Assembly: GCF_900103715.1 (NCBI RefSeq)
Contig: NZ_FNHL01000003.1
Coordinates: 248,001-312,000 of the forward strand
Length of the DNA stretch: 64,000 nt
Direction of reading: 5' to 3'
From: Halogranum gelatinilyticum
GTDB taxonomy: Archaea; Halobacteriota; Halobacteria; Halobacteriales; Haloferacaceae
The translations under genes were made by a program, and so were the position numbers. Every line of letters begins with the position of its first letter. Position 1 is the stretch's first letter. Shown here one piece after another: positions 45,085 to 53,438 of this stretch. The notes below the pieces were generated by a model. It saw only the letters and a list, made by a program, of their open reading frames with translations, made no database searches and was not told the origin of the DNA.

Positions 45085-46590
45085 TCACTTCTCGCGGACG
45101 GTCCCGCCCGACAGCCCCTCCCAGGCGACGCGGTAGCCGAGTGCCGAGAGCGCGGCACTCGCGTCGCCGATGCCGTGATCGGCGAGCACGTCCTCCGCTT
45201 CGCCGAGGTCCATCCCCGGCTCGATGGCGTCGGCGAGGTCGTCGAGAACAGCGGGTCGAACGAGCGTTCGGCCGACGCGACGGTGGTCGGGGAAGGACTT
45301 GTCCTCGATGGCGTCGACGCTCACCGCGTAGTCGGCTGCGAGGTCGGCGAGCGAGATCACGTCCGCGTCGGGCGTCAGTTCGTCCGGCAGGTCGCCCGAC
45401 GCGTCGGCGACGAGGTCCGCCTCGTACTCTCGGAGCACGTCGACGACGTCCTTCACGCGCACGGTGCCGGAGTAGGGAATCGCGCGGTGGTCCCGTGCCT
45501 CGATTTCGTCGCTGGCGGCGAGCGACTCGTCGACGGCGACGAGGAGGTCGACGTCCTCGACGCCCGCGAGCTGGCCGAGTTTCTTCTCGACGTAGTCGGG
45601 CGTCCAGAAGCCCATGATTTCGAAGTAGACGCGGAAGTCCGTGTATTCGTAGTCGAACGCGAAGTCCGGAATCATCACCCGCGCGCCGCCGTCGACGGCG
45701 AGCGGTTCCGGCTCCCGCACGAGCGTCCAGTCGAGGTCCAGTGCCCGAAAGCGGGCCGCGAAGTCGGCCTCGACACCGCTGTCGAAGGCGGGTTCGGCGA
45801 CGGGTTCGACGCCCGGAACCGACACGTCGGCGTCGGTGAGCACGAGGTCGCGCTCGGTCCCGCGGTCGTCGATGGTGGCCGAGAGCCGCCAGTCGTCGGT
45901 CGCCGCGACGGTGCGGAGCAATCGAGCAAAGCCCGTCCCGTATCTGCGGGTGCGCCGAAAGAGCGCGTCGGGGCCGGTGACGACCAGTTCGCGACCCTCG
46001 GGCGTCTGCTCGACCTCGTACATCAGCCGGAGCCGTTTGACCGCGGAGACGAGTGCCTTCGGGTCGGCACTTCGAATCCGCACCTCCGTGGCGTCGAACA
46101 GCGCGGTCTGTGCGAGCGAGAGGTTGTACTGCGTCAGGAGTTCGTCGGGCGTCCAGCGCGGCTCGAAGGCCGCGAGCGTCTGGTTCACCTCGCGGTCGGC
46201 GTAGAGCGAGGTTTCGACCGCCGACGCGTCGACACCGAGTCGGTCCGCAGCCGCCGCGAGTGCCTGCTCGCGCTCGTCCTCGCTCGCGACGCCGACGGTC
46301 TCCGCCGCCTCGAAGGCGACGCGGCGGGCGCGCTCTGGGGGGAGGGCACTCCGCGTCTCGTACTCCGCTTCACGGTCGCAGAGGGCGGCGAAGCCGCGGA
46401 CGAGCTTGAACGACTCCGCTTCGGTTTCGAGGGCGGTGAGGGCGTCCTCCAGCGCGCCGCGACGGTCGCCGACGTGCGACTCGTAGGTCTCGACGACGCG
46501 GCTGGCGACCGACTCGGCCTCCCTGCCGACGAACTGCGGGTGGTAGCCGCCGCCGGTGCGGGAGACGCGCAGGAGGTCCTTCGTGAGCAC
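45085..46590 (-). CDS. DUF790 (Bax1-type) nuclease, XPB partner
   Basis: This 501-residue protein is a DUF790 member; archaeal DUF790 proteins (Bax1) bind the XPB helicase and cut DNA beside bubbles. Seen: the N-terminal LTKDLLRVSRTGGGYHPQFV, YNLSLAQTALFDA, and the nuclease core IPDFAFDYEYTDFRVYFEIMGFWTPDYVEKKLGQL. In that core the acidic residues and Lys of a PD-(D/E)XK-like site are visible. The GTG at 46590 is chosen over the ATG at 46650 because TTTATAA lies 26 bases upstream and homologs begin near this LTKDLL. The XPB-like helicase gene is about 5 kb to the right on the same strand, with exported-protein genes between. Confidence 0.87.
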   Translation of the reverse strand: MLTKDLLRVSRTGGGYHPQFVGREAESVASRVVETYESHVGDRRGALEDALTALETEAESFKLVRGFAALCDREAEYETRSALPPERARRVAFEAAETVGVASEDEREQALAAAADRLGVDASAVETSLYADREVNQTLAAFEPRWTPDELLTQYNLSLAQTALFDATEVRIRSADPKALVSAVKRLRLMYEVEQTPEGRELVVTGPDALFRRTRRYGTGFARLLRTVAATDDWRLSATIDDRGTERDLVLTDADVSVPGVEPVAEPAFDSGVEADFAARFRALDLDWTLVREPEPLAVDGGARVMIPDFAFDYEYTDFRVYFEIMGFWTPDYVEKKLGQLAGVEDVDLLVAVDESLAASDEIEARDHRAIPYSGTVRVKDVVDVLREYEADLVADASGDLPDELTPDADVISLADLAADYAVSVDAIEDKSFPDHRRVGRTLVRPAVLDDLADAIEPGMDLGEAEDVLADHGIGDASAALSALGYRVAWEGLSGGTVREK

Positions 46591-46611
46591 GTCCGTGCGT
46601 AGTTCGGCGTC

Positions 46612-46619
46612 GTTTATAA
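46612..46619 (-). promoter_or_regulatory. TATA element deciding the Bax1 start
   Basis: On the reverse strand CTTATAAA sits about 26 bases before the GTG at 46590. The ATG at 46650 lies upstream of this element, outside the predicted mRNA. Confidence 0.6.
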
Positions 46620-46681
46620 GCGGGACGGGAACGACTGCCGGAGAGGACAAGGCTCATACGCCGGGCGATTGAGCCTCGGAT

Positions 46682-47080
46682 ATGAAGCGACGGGTCCTCC
46701 TCGGCACGCTCCCCTTCGCCCTCTCGGGCTGTCTCTCCTCGCTCCCCGGCCCGACCGGGCCGCGTAACCCGCCGACGGAACCGGCGAATGACCCCCGCGA
46801 GCAGGCACAGCAGAAGCCCCTCGTCGTCAGCGACTTCGAGTTCAGCCGCGCCGACTCGGACGCACTCGCAGTCGTTCTGACAGTGACCAACCGGACGGAC
46901 GTCGAACGCGTCGGGACGGCCACGGTCACGCTCTCGCTCGACGGCGAGACGTTCGAGCGGACAGCCGAGGTGACCGTCGGTGGCGACAGCGACGCCGAGA
47001 CCGAACTCGTCTTCGAGGAGATTCAGTTCGAGGCGTTCCAGAACGCCGACTCCTTCGAGTTCGACGCGAGCGTCGAGTGA
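46682..47080 (+). CDS. small exported lipoprotein
   Basis: This 132-residue protein starts MKRRVLLGTLPFALSGC with a lipobox ending at Cys17 (twin Arg near the N-terminus, so Tat export is possible). A Pro-rich linker leads to one beta domain (VVSDFEFSRADSDALAVVLTVTNRTDVERVGTATVTLSLDGETF), an Ig-like fold similar to extracellular FxLYD-type domains. It should be lipid-anchored outside the cell. A CTCATACG element lies about 27 bases upstream. It is divergent from the Bax1 gene and is the first of the exported-protein block. Confidence 0.78.
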   Translation: MKRRVLLGTLPFALSGCLSSLPGPTGPRNPPTEPANDPREQAQQKPLVVSDFEFSRADSDALAVVLTVTNRTDVERVGTATVTLSLDGETFERTAEVTVGGDSDAETELVFEEIQFEAFQNADSFEFDASVE

Positions 47081-47351
47081 CCCGGTCGGTCGCACACAGC
47101 CCGTCGTGACGACCGGCAGTCGGGACCGAACGACTACCTTTTCCGCGCGTCAGTCCAGAGTTCAGTTCTCTCGTGTCGTGATAAAAATCTACATTCTCAT
47201 TGCGAATATATTGTCGGATATGTTCGGCTCCGTGTCGAACAGTTCCATCGGGAGCGTATTGCGACGAGATGGCCGTAAATAGCCGTTACAAGCCCTCTAT
47301 GTCGCTCTTACAAAAGTCCTTTAGGGGCTACTACAACTGTCGAATCGCCTC
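47081..47351. other. AT-rich control region before the DUF839 gene
   Basis: This 271-bp spacer contains AT-rich runs GATAAAAATC and GAATATATTG (about 47180-47215) and the imperfect dyad TTCGGCTCCGTGTCGAA near 47223-47239. The AT content is far above the surroundings, which suits a regulated promoter. A 20-codon ATG frame at 47220-47282 is not called. Confidence 0.5.
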
Positions 47352-49988
47352 ATGGACTTTACCAGGCGAAACCTCATGGCGACGTCACTCGCAGCCACGC
47401 TCGGAGCCAGCGTGGCTGGAGTGGCCAGCGCGGACGAAGTAGCGGAGACGAACACACCCGGCGCGCCGAGCGTCAGGGGGTCGATGAAGCGGTTCTCGAC
47501 GACGGCGTTCGGTGCCGAGGCCACAGGCCCGTTCGTCTTCGCGGACGGCACCCCGCTCTACAGCCTCCAGCACCCGAGCCGGGAGAACCTCGCACCCTTC
47601 AACCGAGCCGGTATCGGCTACTTCAGCGGCTTCCAGTTCGACCTCGACGGCAACAACGACGACTTCGAGGAGATCCCCGTCCCGGTGACCGAATCCGAGC
47701 AACGACAGGTCCGCGCCGGCAACGGCAGCTACGTCCTCCTCGCACAGGAGGAAGACGAGATCAACGACGGTACCGAACGGCTCGGTGTCTCCCAGACGCC
47801 GGATGGCACCGACATCACGCAGGAGAACTTCGCGGGCACGCAGTACGGTAACGCGGGCTACAACCCCGACTGCAACCAGTTCGTCGCCACCGACGACGCG
47901 GGCACCGAGGGCTATCTCTTCACCAACTGGGAGAACAGCCCCGGCAACGTCTCGCGGATCCCCCTCAGCCAAGACGACGACGGCGAGTGGAGCGCGGACC
48001 TCGACAACGCCATCAACCTCGCGAACACCGACGCGCTCCGCGAACTCGGCGGCACGCGCATCAACTGTTACGGCGACCTCAGCCCGTGGAACACGATGAT
48101 CTCCTCCGAGGAGAACTACGCCCACCCGCGCGTCTCGCTGACGGCCACCGTCAGTGACGTCGTGGAGGCTGGCTCGGGGAAGGGACTGATCGGTGCCTGC
48201 CAGTTCTGGAACCGGCCGAACCCGACGGAGATCACGTCCGCGCTCTCGGAATACTACGGCGACGAGTCGTGGTATCCGCAGGGTGCGTTCGCACTCGACG
48301 GCGTCGAGTTCCTCGCGTACTATCTCGGCGCGGACCCGGTCGACCAGAACGGCGGTAACTCGACGTACCCCATCGGTGACGTCTATCCGAACCCCTACCG
48401 CTACGGCTACCAGGTCGACTTCCGCGACGCCGCGGCCGACGAGCCGACGCCCATCAAATACTACGTCATGGGCCGCGCCTCGTGGGAGGCGCCCGACGTC
48501 CAGAGCGACATGAAGACCGTCTACGGCTGTTCGGACGGCGACAGCAAGGGTATCTACAAGTTCGTCGCCGACGAGGAGATTCCGAGCTACGAGGACCCGA
48601 TGGCCGTCGCCGGGACGCTCTACGCCCCGAAGATCACGAACGACGAGGCGAGCGAGCGCAACTCCCCCGCCGACGTCTCGCTCGACGTGGAGTGGATCGA
48701 ACTCGGCCACGCGAGCAACGCCGAGTGCGAGGAGTGGATCGCCGCGTACGACGACGTCACCCAGACGGACTATCTGGAGACACACGCCGAGACCGACTGG
48801 CGAGAGGACCGCGCGGCAGCACTCGAAGAGGCCGACCGCGCCGTCGTCGAAAACGGCAACCAGAATTACATCACGAACGAGGAGATCGTCGAGTGGGCCG
48901 AGCAGTACGCCGAGGAGGGGCCCGACGGCGTCGACGAGGAACTCCGCAAGATCCCGTTCCTCGAAACCCGCGCCGCGGCCAAGGAAGTCGGTGCCACCAT
49001 CGAGTTCAACAAGGCCGAGGGTGTCGACAGCATGGACGGTGCCGGTCCCGGCGACTTCGTCTACTTCGGTATCTCGGAGTTCAACGACGACCTCGCGAAC
49101 GACACGGGCGACATCCAGATGGACCGCGTCGACGGCGGCGTCGTCTACCGCGCGGAACTCGAACCCGATTACAACGTCTCGACGCTCGAACCGGTCATCG
49201 TCGGTCCCGACTTCACCGACCCGCCGGAGGACGCCGACGACGCGCTCCGCAACATCGACAATCTGTACGTGATGGACGACGGCCGCGTCCTCTGCTGTGA
49301 GGACGGCTTCGGCGGCCCGGCCCGCTCGTATCCCAACGACGGCGTCTACGTCTACCAGCCGAACGTGCTCGTCGACGTCGACTCCCTCGCCGTCGGCCAG
49401 GGGTCGACCGGGACGGCCGACCTCTACGCCTCGTCGCTCCCGTCGGGCTTCTCGGGCGCGCAGGTGACGGTCACCGTCTCGGACCCCGAGGTCGCGAGCA
49501 TCACCGGCGTCACCTTCCCCGACGACCTCGCGCTCACGCAGGGCACTGTCGCCGACGACGGGTCGTCGGCCACGCTGCGCTTCTCCGACGCCAGCAAGCA
49601 GGTCCAGCCCGGCGCGAGCAGAGCCCGCCTGGCGACGCTCGAAGTCGCGGCCGAGAGCATGGGGACGGCCGACCTCGACGTCGAGATCGAGCGGATGGAC
49701 GACGAGAGCGGCGACCCGCTCGACGCCGAGGCACGCTTCGGCGTCTTCGTGGGCGGCCCGCGGGGACCACCGGCGGTCGGCGACGGCGAGAAGCCGACCG
49801 ACCCCGACGACGACGGGCTCTACGAGGACGTCAACGGCAACGGTCGACTCGACTACAACGACATCGTCCTGCTGTTCCGCCACTTCGACAGCGACGCGGT
49901 GCGGCTGAACAGCGCGGCCTACGACTTCAACGAGAACGGCCAGCTCGACTTCGACGACCTCGCGACGCTCTTCGAGGAGATCAACTGA
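47352..49988 (+). CDS. Tat-exported DUF839/PhoX-type phosphatase-like protein with cohesin-like and dockerin-like C-terminus
   Basis: This 878-residue protein starts MDFTRRNLMATSLAATLGASVAGVASA, a Tat signal. Residues about 50-660 match DUF839/PhoX-type beta-propeller phosphatases (FTNWENSPGNVSRIPL, SPWNTMISSEENYAHPR, YGCSDGDSKGIYKF), which act on phosphoesters using calcium and iron. A cohesin-like beta domain follows (about 675-800, LAVGQGSTGTADLY...ASITGVTFPDD). The last 60 residues hold two EF-hand-like dockerin loops: DVNGNGRLDYND and DFNENGQLDFDD. The next gene encodes a membrane-anchored cohesin-like protein. The Tat signal and dockerin motifs are seen; a surface assembly is inferred. 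Confidence 0.85.
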   Translation: MDFTRRNLMATSLAATLGASVAGVASADEVAETNTPGAPSVRGSMKRFSTTAFGAEATGPFVFADGTPLYSLQHPSRENLAPFNRAGIGYFSGFQFDLDGNNDDFEEIPVPVTESEQRQVRAGNGSYVLLAQEEDEINDGTERLGVSQTPDGTDITQENFAGTQYGNAGYNPDCNQFVATDDAGTEGYLFTNWENSPGNVSRIPLSQDDDGEWSADLDNAINLANTDALRELGGTRINCYGDLSPWNTMISSEENYAHPRVSLTATVSDVVEAGSGKGLIGACQFWNRPNPTEITSALSEYYGDESWYPQGAFALDGVEFLAYYLGADPVDQNGGNSTYPIGDVYPNPYRYGYQVDFRDAAADEPTPIKYYVMGRASWEAPDVQSDMKTVYGCSDGDSKGIYKFVADEEIPSYEDPMAVAGTLYAPKITNDEASERNSPADVSLDVEWIELGHASNAECEEWIAAYDDVTQTDYLETHAETDWREDRAAALEEADRAVVENGNQNYITNEEIVEWAEQYAEEGPDGVDEELRKIPFLETRAAAKEVGATIEFNKAEGVDSMDGAGPGDFVYFGISEFNDDLANDTGDIQMDRVDGGVVYRAELEPDYNVSTLEPVIVGPDFTDPPEDADDALRNIDNLYVMDDGRVLCCEDGFGGPARSYPNDGVYVYQPNVLVDVDSLAVGQGSTGTADLYASSLPSGFSGAQVTVTVSDPEVASITGVTFPDDLALTQGTVADDGSSATLRFSDASKQVQPGASRARLATLEVAAESMGTADLDVEIERMDDESGDPLDAEARFGVFVGGPRGPPAVGDGEKPTDPDDDGLYEDVNGNGRLDYNDIVLLFRHFDSDAVRLNSAAYDFNENGQLDFDDLATLFEEIN

Positions 49989-50057
49989 GACGGCCGCTTG
50001 CCGCTGCACTGGCCTCACTACCCCACCACCCCAGTTTATCCAGATACCACAGACCCT

Positions 50058-50786
50058 ATGATTCGACCGATTCAGACCCTCACAACGAGAATTACTCGCG
50101 ATTCGACTCGTACTGCGGCAGCCACACTCGTCGTTGCCGCGGCGGTAACCACGTTCGCCCTCCTCGGGGCAGTGACGGCGACCGGCACCACTGCAGCGCA
50201 GACTGACGACCCGACCGTCCGCCTCGTCGGCGGCGACGTGACGGCGAGCGAGACGGCGACGTTCGACGTCGTGCTAACGTCGGCTCCCGACGGCCTCTCC
50301 GGCTACTATCTCCGGCTCTCGCTCGACGGGACCGACGTCGCCCGCATCGACGGCGCGGCCTACCCCGACGCGTTCAGCATGACGAACGAGCCGACGACGG
50401 AGGGAGACGGCGGGACGCTCCTGCTCGAAGCCGCCGACCTGGAGGACTCGGTCCAGGCTGGCGCGGCCGACGTGCCGCTCGCGACCGTCGAACTCACTGG
50501 TGTCGCTCCGGGGGAAGCGCGGGTCAGCGTCGAGCCGGTCCAGTTCGACACCGACAGCGGCGACAGGTTCCAGCCAGCGACCCAGTCCGACGTCGTGACG
50601 GTCGCCGCCGAAGATTCCGAGGACGGTGCTGCCGGAGCCACCGAGGACGCGAGCGACGGAAGCGACTCGCTCGGCGACGGTGCGACGGGCGCGGCGGGCA
50701 GTGTCGGCGGCGTGCCGACGGTCGTTCTCGTCGGTGCGGCGGCCGCCCTCCTCGCTGGCGGCGTCCTGCTCGGCCGTCGGCTCTAG
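50058..50786 (+). CDS. membrane-anchored cohesin-like surface protein
   Basis: This 242-residue protein has an N-terminal hydrophobic export segment (about 20-45, TLVVAAAVTTFALLGAVTATG) and a cohesin-like beta domain (about 50-185, PTVRLVGGDVTASETATFDVVLTSAP, GYYLRLSLDG, ATVELTGVAPGEARV). An acidic Gly/Ser/Ala-rich linker and a C-terminal membrane helix (VPTVVLVGAAAALLAGGVLLG) ending RRL follow. It is positioned 69 bases after the dockerin-bearing DUF839 protein gene, so it probably tethers it to the envelope. A CAGTTTATCC element about 22 bases upstream gives it its own possible promoter. There is no catalytic motif. Confidence 0.82.
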   Translation: MIRPIQTLTTRITRDSTRTAAATLVVAAAVTTFALLGAVTATGTTAAQTDDPTVRLVGGDVTASETATFDVVLTSAPDGLSGYYLRLSLDGTDVARIDGAAYPDAFSMTNEPTTEGDGGTLLLEAADLEDSVQAGAADVPLATVELTGVAPGEARVSVEPVQFDTDSGDRFQPATQSDVVTVAAEDSEDGAAGATEDASDGSDSLGDGATGAAGSVGGVPTVVLVGAAAALLAGGVLLGRRL

Positions 50787-50885
50787 CGGCCGCAACGCCG
50801 ACGCTACGGCGACCACCGAACCGACCGCGAATCCACGAAACAGCCAGCAGACCCCCAGCAGACACCCACAAGACACCCACCACAG

Positions 50886-51311
50886 ATGTCGAAATCAGAC
50901 ACCACACCAGCAGACCGCGACCGACGGACCGTGTACCGCGAGTATCTCCTGAACGTCCGCATCGTCGAATCGCAGTCGGAGACGGGCGACCCAGTCTACC
51001 GGTTCGACGCACCGAACCACGGAGGGAGTACCTTCGACGACCCCGAGACGGCCGAACTCTACGCCGACGTCTACTTCGACGTCAACGGCTTCGAGGAGGC
51101 CGGAACCGGCGAGCGCGGCGTCCCGCCGACGATAATTCAGGCCGGTCGCGACACGCTCGTCGCCTACCTCCTCACCCAACCGCACACGGACGTCTACTGG
51201 CTCGCCTCGTTCTACGGCGAGAAACCCGAGAAGATCCAGCGGTACGTCAACCGCGTCCGAAAGCGCGCGACGAAGATCCGCGACGGTGCGCGCGACCACG
51301 GTCTGGAGTGA
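50886..51311 (+). CDS. uncharacterised haloarchaeal protein
   Basis: This 141-residue soluble protein, MSKSDTTPADRDRRTVYREYLLNVRIVES..., has a conserved-looking core (YRFDAPNHGGSTFDDPETAELYADVYF). It ends in a basic helix-rich tail (EKPEKIQRYVNRVRKRATKIRDGARDH) that could contact DNA or RNA. No family was recognised. It is the last forward gene of the block between Bax1 and the XPB-like helicase and faces the helicase tandem repeats. The 100-bp spacer before it has no clear promoter. Confidence 0.7.
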   Translation: MSKSDTTPADRDRRTVYREYLLNVRIVESQSETGDPVYRFDAPNHGGSTFDDPETAELYADVYFDVNGFEEAGTGERGVPPTIIQAGRDTLVAYLLTQPHTDVYWLASFYGEKPEKIQRYVNRVRKRATKIRDGARDHGLE

Positions 51312-51333
51312 GGTGAGACGTCGTCAGCGACGA

Positions 51334-51459
51334 CGATTCGCGATGCACAGAACACCGCAACTCCTGTACCAGTAGACGGAGCTACCGCCGACGACTCGCG
51401 ATTACAGAACATCTCGACTCCCGTACCAGTAGACGGAGCTACCGACGACGACTCGCGAT
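51334..51459. repeat. 57-bp tandem repeat covering the helicase 3' end
   Basis: The marker ACGAYTCGCGAT recurs at 51334, 51391 and 51448, and GTACCAGTAGACGGAGCTACCG recurs at 51366 and 51423. Both show a period of exactly 57 bp (19 codons), with about two copies and a part. The last copy contains the final codons and the stop of the XPB-like helicase on the reverse strand. Confidence 0.88.
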
Positions 51460-52794
51460 GTTCTCTTCTGCGGTCTCGCTGCTCACGACCTCGTAGAGAA
51501 GCGCGCGGCCGCCGTCGGCCTTCGGCCGAAGGATCCGTCCCAGTCGCTGGGTGAACTCGCGTTCGCTGCCGCTGCCCGAGAGCACGACGGCGACGTTCGC
51601 GTCGGGCACGTCGACACCCTCGTCGAGGACGTTCGCGGTGACGACGCGGCTGTACTCGCCCGACCGGAAGCGGTCGAGAATCTCGCGGCGTTCCTTCGCG
51701 CCCGTCTCGTTCGTGATCGCCGGGATGAGAAACCGCTCGGAGAGCCGGTAGACGAGGTTCGTGTGGGCCGTGAAGACGATGACGCGGTCCTCACGGTGTC
51801 TCGCCAGGATGTCAGCGAGTTCGCGCACCTTCTCGTCGGCGTTGAGCATGATATCCCGCGCTCGTTGCTTGGCGAGCAGTGCTTCCCGCGCTCGCGGGTC
51901 ATTGCCCGAGCGCATCACGAGCTTCTGGTAGTCGCTGCCCGAGCGCAGCGAGAGCCCGGAGGTTCGGAGGTAGTCGACGAAGGTTCCCTGCGCCTCGTCG
52001 TACCGCTCGCGCTCTGCGGGCGTCAGCTCTACTTCGACGCGCTTGATGTCGTAGGGCGCGAGATGCTCGCCCGCGAGGTCGTCGACAGCGACGTCGTAGA
52101 CCTTCGGCCCGACGAGTTTCGTAATCGCCTCGTGCGCGCCGTCGGGCCGCTCGAACGTCGCCGTCAGTCCGAGACGGGCGGGGGCCGCGAGGAGGCGAGC
52201 GATGTCCTGGTAGCCCTCGCCGCCGAGATGGTGGACCTCGTCGAAGACGACGAGTCCGAAGTCGCCGCCGACCTCGTCGGCACGGAGATAGGCGGAGTCG
52301 TACGTCGAAACCGTAATCCCCTCTTGAATCTGCTCGCCGCCGCCGAACTGGCCGATGGAGACGTCGAACTCGGCTTCCAGTTCCGCGCGCCACTGTTCGA
52401 GCAGGTCGATGGTCGGGACGACGACAAGCGTCGGTACCGACAGGTCGGCGATGGCGGCGACCGCGATGACCGTCTTGCCGCTGCCGGTCGGCAGTTCGAG
52501 CACGCCGCGGTCGCCCGCGTCGTGCCACGCGTCCAGCGCGTCGCGCTGGTAGTCACGCAGGTCGTAGTCGGTCGACAGCGAGCGGTCGAGAGCTGTCGAG
52601 CGGACCGTGTCCTCGACGTCGGCCCCGCGCTCGCCGAGGACGGCGCGGAGGAAGGCGTACCGGTAGGCAGGCGCGCGGGCCGTTCCGCTGCGGGGGTCGA
52701 CCTCGACGCCGGGGAGGTCCGCGAGCGAGTCGACGGGAAGGTCGTCGGTGTCGACCCGGACCGTCCCGTTCTCGAAGGAGAGCCTGACTGTCAC
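51439..52794 (-). CDS. XPB/Rad25-like superfamily 2 DNA helicase
   Basis: This 451-residue helicase shows the motifs in order: DLRDYQRDALDAW, LPTGSGKTV (Walker A), DEVHHL, GLTATFERPDG, then in the second RecA domain VIVFTAHTNL, VVTANVLDEGVDVPDA and QRLGRILRPK. The damage-recognition-like N-terminus is VTVRLSFENGTVRVD. This is the archaeal XPB type, which pairs with Bax1 in repair. The GTG at 52794 is supported by a CATAAACC element 27 bases upstream. Its C-terminus, NIASRRR, lies in a 57-bp tandem repeat, so the last residues may have changed recently. Confidence 0.9.
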   Translation of the reverse strand: MTVRLSFENGTVRVDTDDLPVDSLADLPGVEVDPRSGTARAPAYRYAFLRAVLGERGADVEDTVRSTALDRSLSTDYDLRDYQRDALDAWHDAGDRGVLELPTGSGKTVIAVAAIADLSVPTLVVVPTIDLLEQWRAELEAEFDVSIGQFGGGEQIQEGITVSTYDSAYLRADEVGGDFGLVVFDEVHHLGGEGYQDIARLLAAPARLGLTATFERPDGAHEAITKLVGPKVYDVAVDDLAGEHLAPYDIKRVEVELTPAERERYDEAQGTFVDYLRTSGLSLRSGSDYQKLVMRSGNDPRAREALLAKQRARDIMLNADEKVRELADILARHREDRVIVFTAHTNLVYRLSERFLIPAITNETGAKERREILDRFRSGEYSRVVTANVLDEGVDVPDANVAVVLSGSGSEREFTQRLGRILRPKADGGRALLYEVVSSETAEENIASRRR

Positions 52795-52816
52795 TGGCGG
52801 GGATTCGCTATCTTCG

Positions 52817-52825
52817 GGTTTATGT
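52817..52825. promoter_or_regulatory. shared bidirectional TATA element
   Basis: GGTTTATGT reads TTTATG forward and CATAAA in reverse. Its centre is about 27 bases from the helicase GTG (52794) and about 28 from the forward ATG (52849), so one element could serve both leaderless genes. Confidence 0.5.
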
Positions 52826-52848
52826 GCTCCGCACCGAGACGAGAAGAC

Positions 52849-53001
52849 ATGAGCGACGAACTCGAAGACGCAGTGGAAACGTTCCTCAACGAGACGGAGA
52901 CAGTCTTCGGCGAGTACGACCAGGGCTACATGGACGCCGACGCGGCACTCTCGCTCATCCGCGACCACGTGGATGAGCTCGAAGACGAGTTCGAGTCGTG
53001 A
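52849..53001 (+). CDS. 50-residue acidic protein
   Basis: The very short frame MSDELEDAVETFLNETETVFGEYDQGYMDADAALSLIRDHVDELEDEFES is all-helical and strongly acidic. It overlaps the DsrE-family start by four bases (GTGA), arguing that both are translated from one mRNA. The TATA element 28 bases upstream is shared with the divergent helicase. The composition is like that of other haloarchaeal acidic accessory proteins; no partner can be named, though the coupled DsrE-family protein is the first candidate. Confidence 0.75.
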   Translation: MSDELEDAVETFLNETETVFGEYDQGYMDADAALSLIRDHVDELEDEFES

Positions 53002-53336
53002 AGGCGGTCTTCCATCTCTCCAGCGGCGATGCCGAGATGCACACCCGCGTCGTCAACAACGTCGCGAACCTGCTCGACGACGAGACGGTCGATCTCGAAT
53101 CCGTCGCGCTCGTCGCCAACAGCGGCGGACTCGGTCTCTTGCTCGACGACTCCGAACGGCGCGAGCGGGTCGAAGAACTACAGGAGCGAGGCGTCGTCTT
53201 CAAACAGTGCGCGAACACGCTCGTCGGCACGGACATCGACGAGTCGAACCTCGTCGACGGCGTGGAACTCGTCTCCTCGGGCGTGGGCGAGCTGACGCGA
53301 CTCCAAGACGCTGGCTACGCGTACATCAAGCCCTGA
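52998..53336 (+). CDS. DsrE/DsrF-family protein
   Basis: This 112-residue protein, MKAVFHLSSGDAEMHTRVVNNVANLLDD..., follows the DsrE/TusD fold. ALVANSGGLGLLLDD has the glycine-rich turn, and ERGVVFKQCANTL carries the conserved cysteine of sulfur-transfer members. DsrE-family proteins carry persulfides in sulfur relays or act in redox and thiol processes; haloarchaeal ones are mostly unassigned. It starts with a GTG overlapping the stop of the small acidic gene. The single cysteine fits a sulfur carrier, but no sulfurtransferase gene is nearby. Confidence 0.82.
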   Translation: MKAVFHLSSGDAEMHTRVVNNVANLLDDETVDLESVALVANSGGLGLLLDDSERRERVEELQERGVVFKQCANTLVGTDIDESNLVDGVELVSSGVGELTRLQDAGYAYIKP

Positions 53337-53346
53337 AAGCGAAGCC

Positions 53347-53382
53347 ACAGAGTTGCGGAGTCACGGAGTCACAGAGTTGCGG
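53347..53382. repeat. short direct repeat ACAGAGTTGCGG
   Basis: Two perfect 12-bp copies lie 24 bp apart (53347-53358 and 53371-53382), with AGTCACGGAGTCAC between, in the spacer after the DsrE-family gene. Confidence 0.6.
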
Positions 53383-53438
53383 CCCCGCGAAGCGACGCGG
53401 CACGGATTTTTTGTACGTTCCGGGAGACTGGACGGTCG

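Noticed and set aside
47385-50018. Reverse ORF of 877 codons opposite the DUF839 gene
   Set aside because: No motif, biased composition, and the forward frame has a Tat signal, phosphatase-like segments and dockerin loops.
51334-51459. 57-bp repeat as a CRISPR or insertion-sequence end
   Set aside because: The copies are contiguous without spacers or terminal inverted repeats, and no transposase is nearby.
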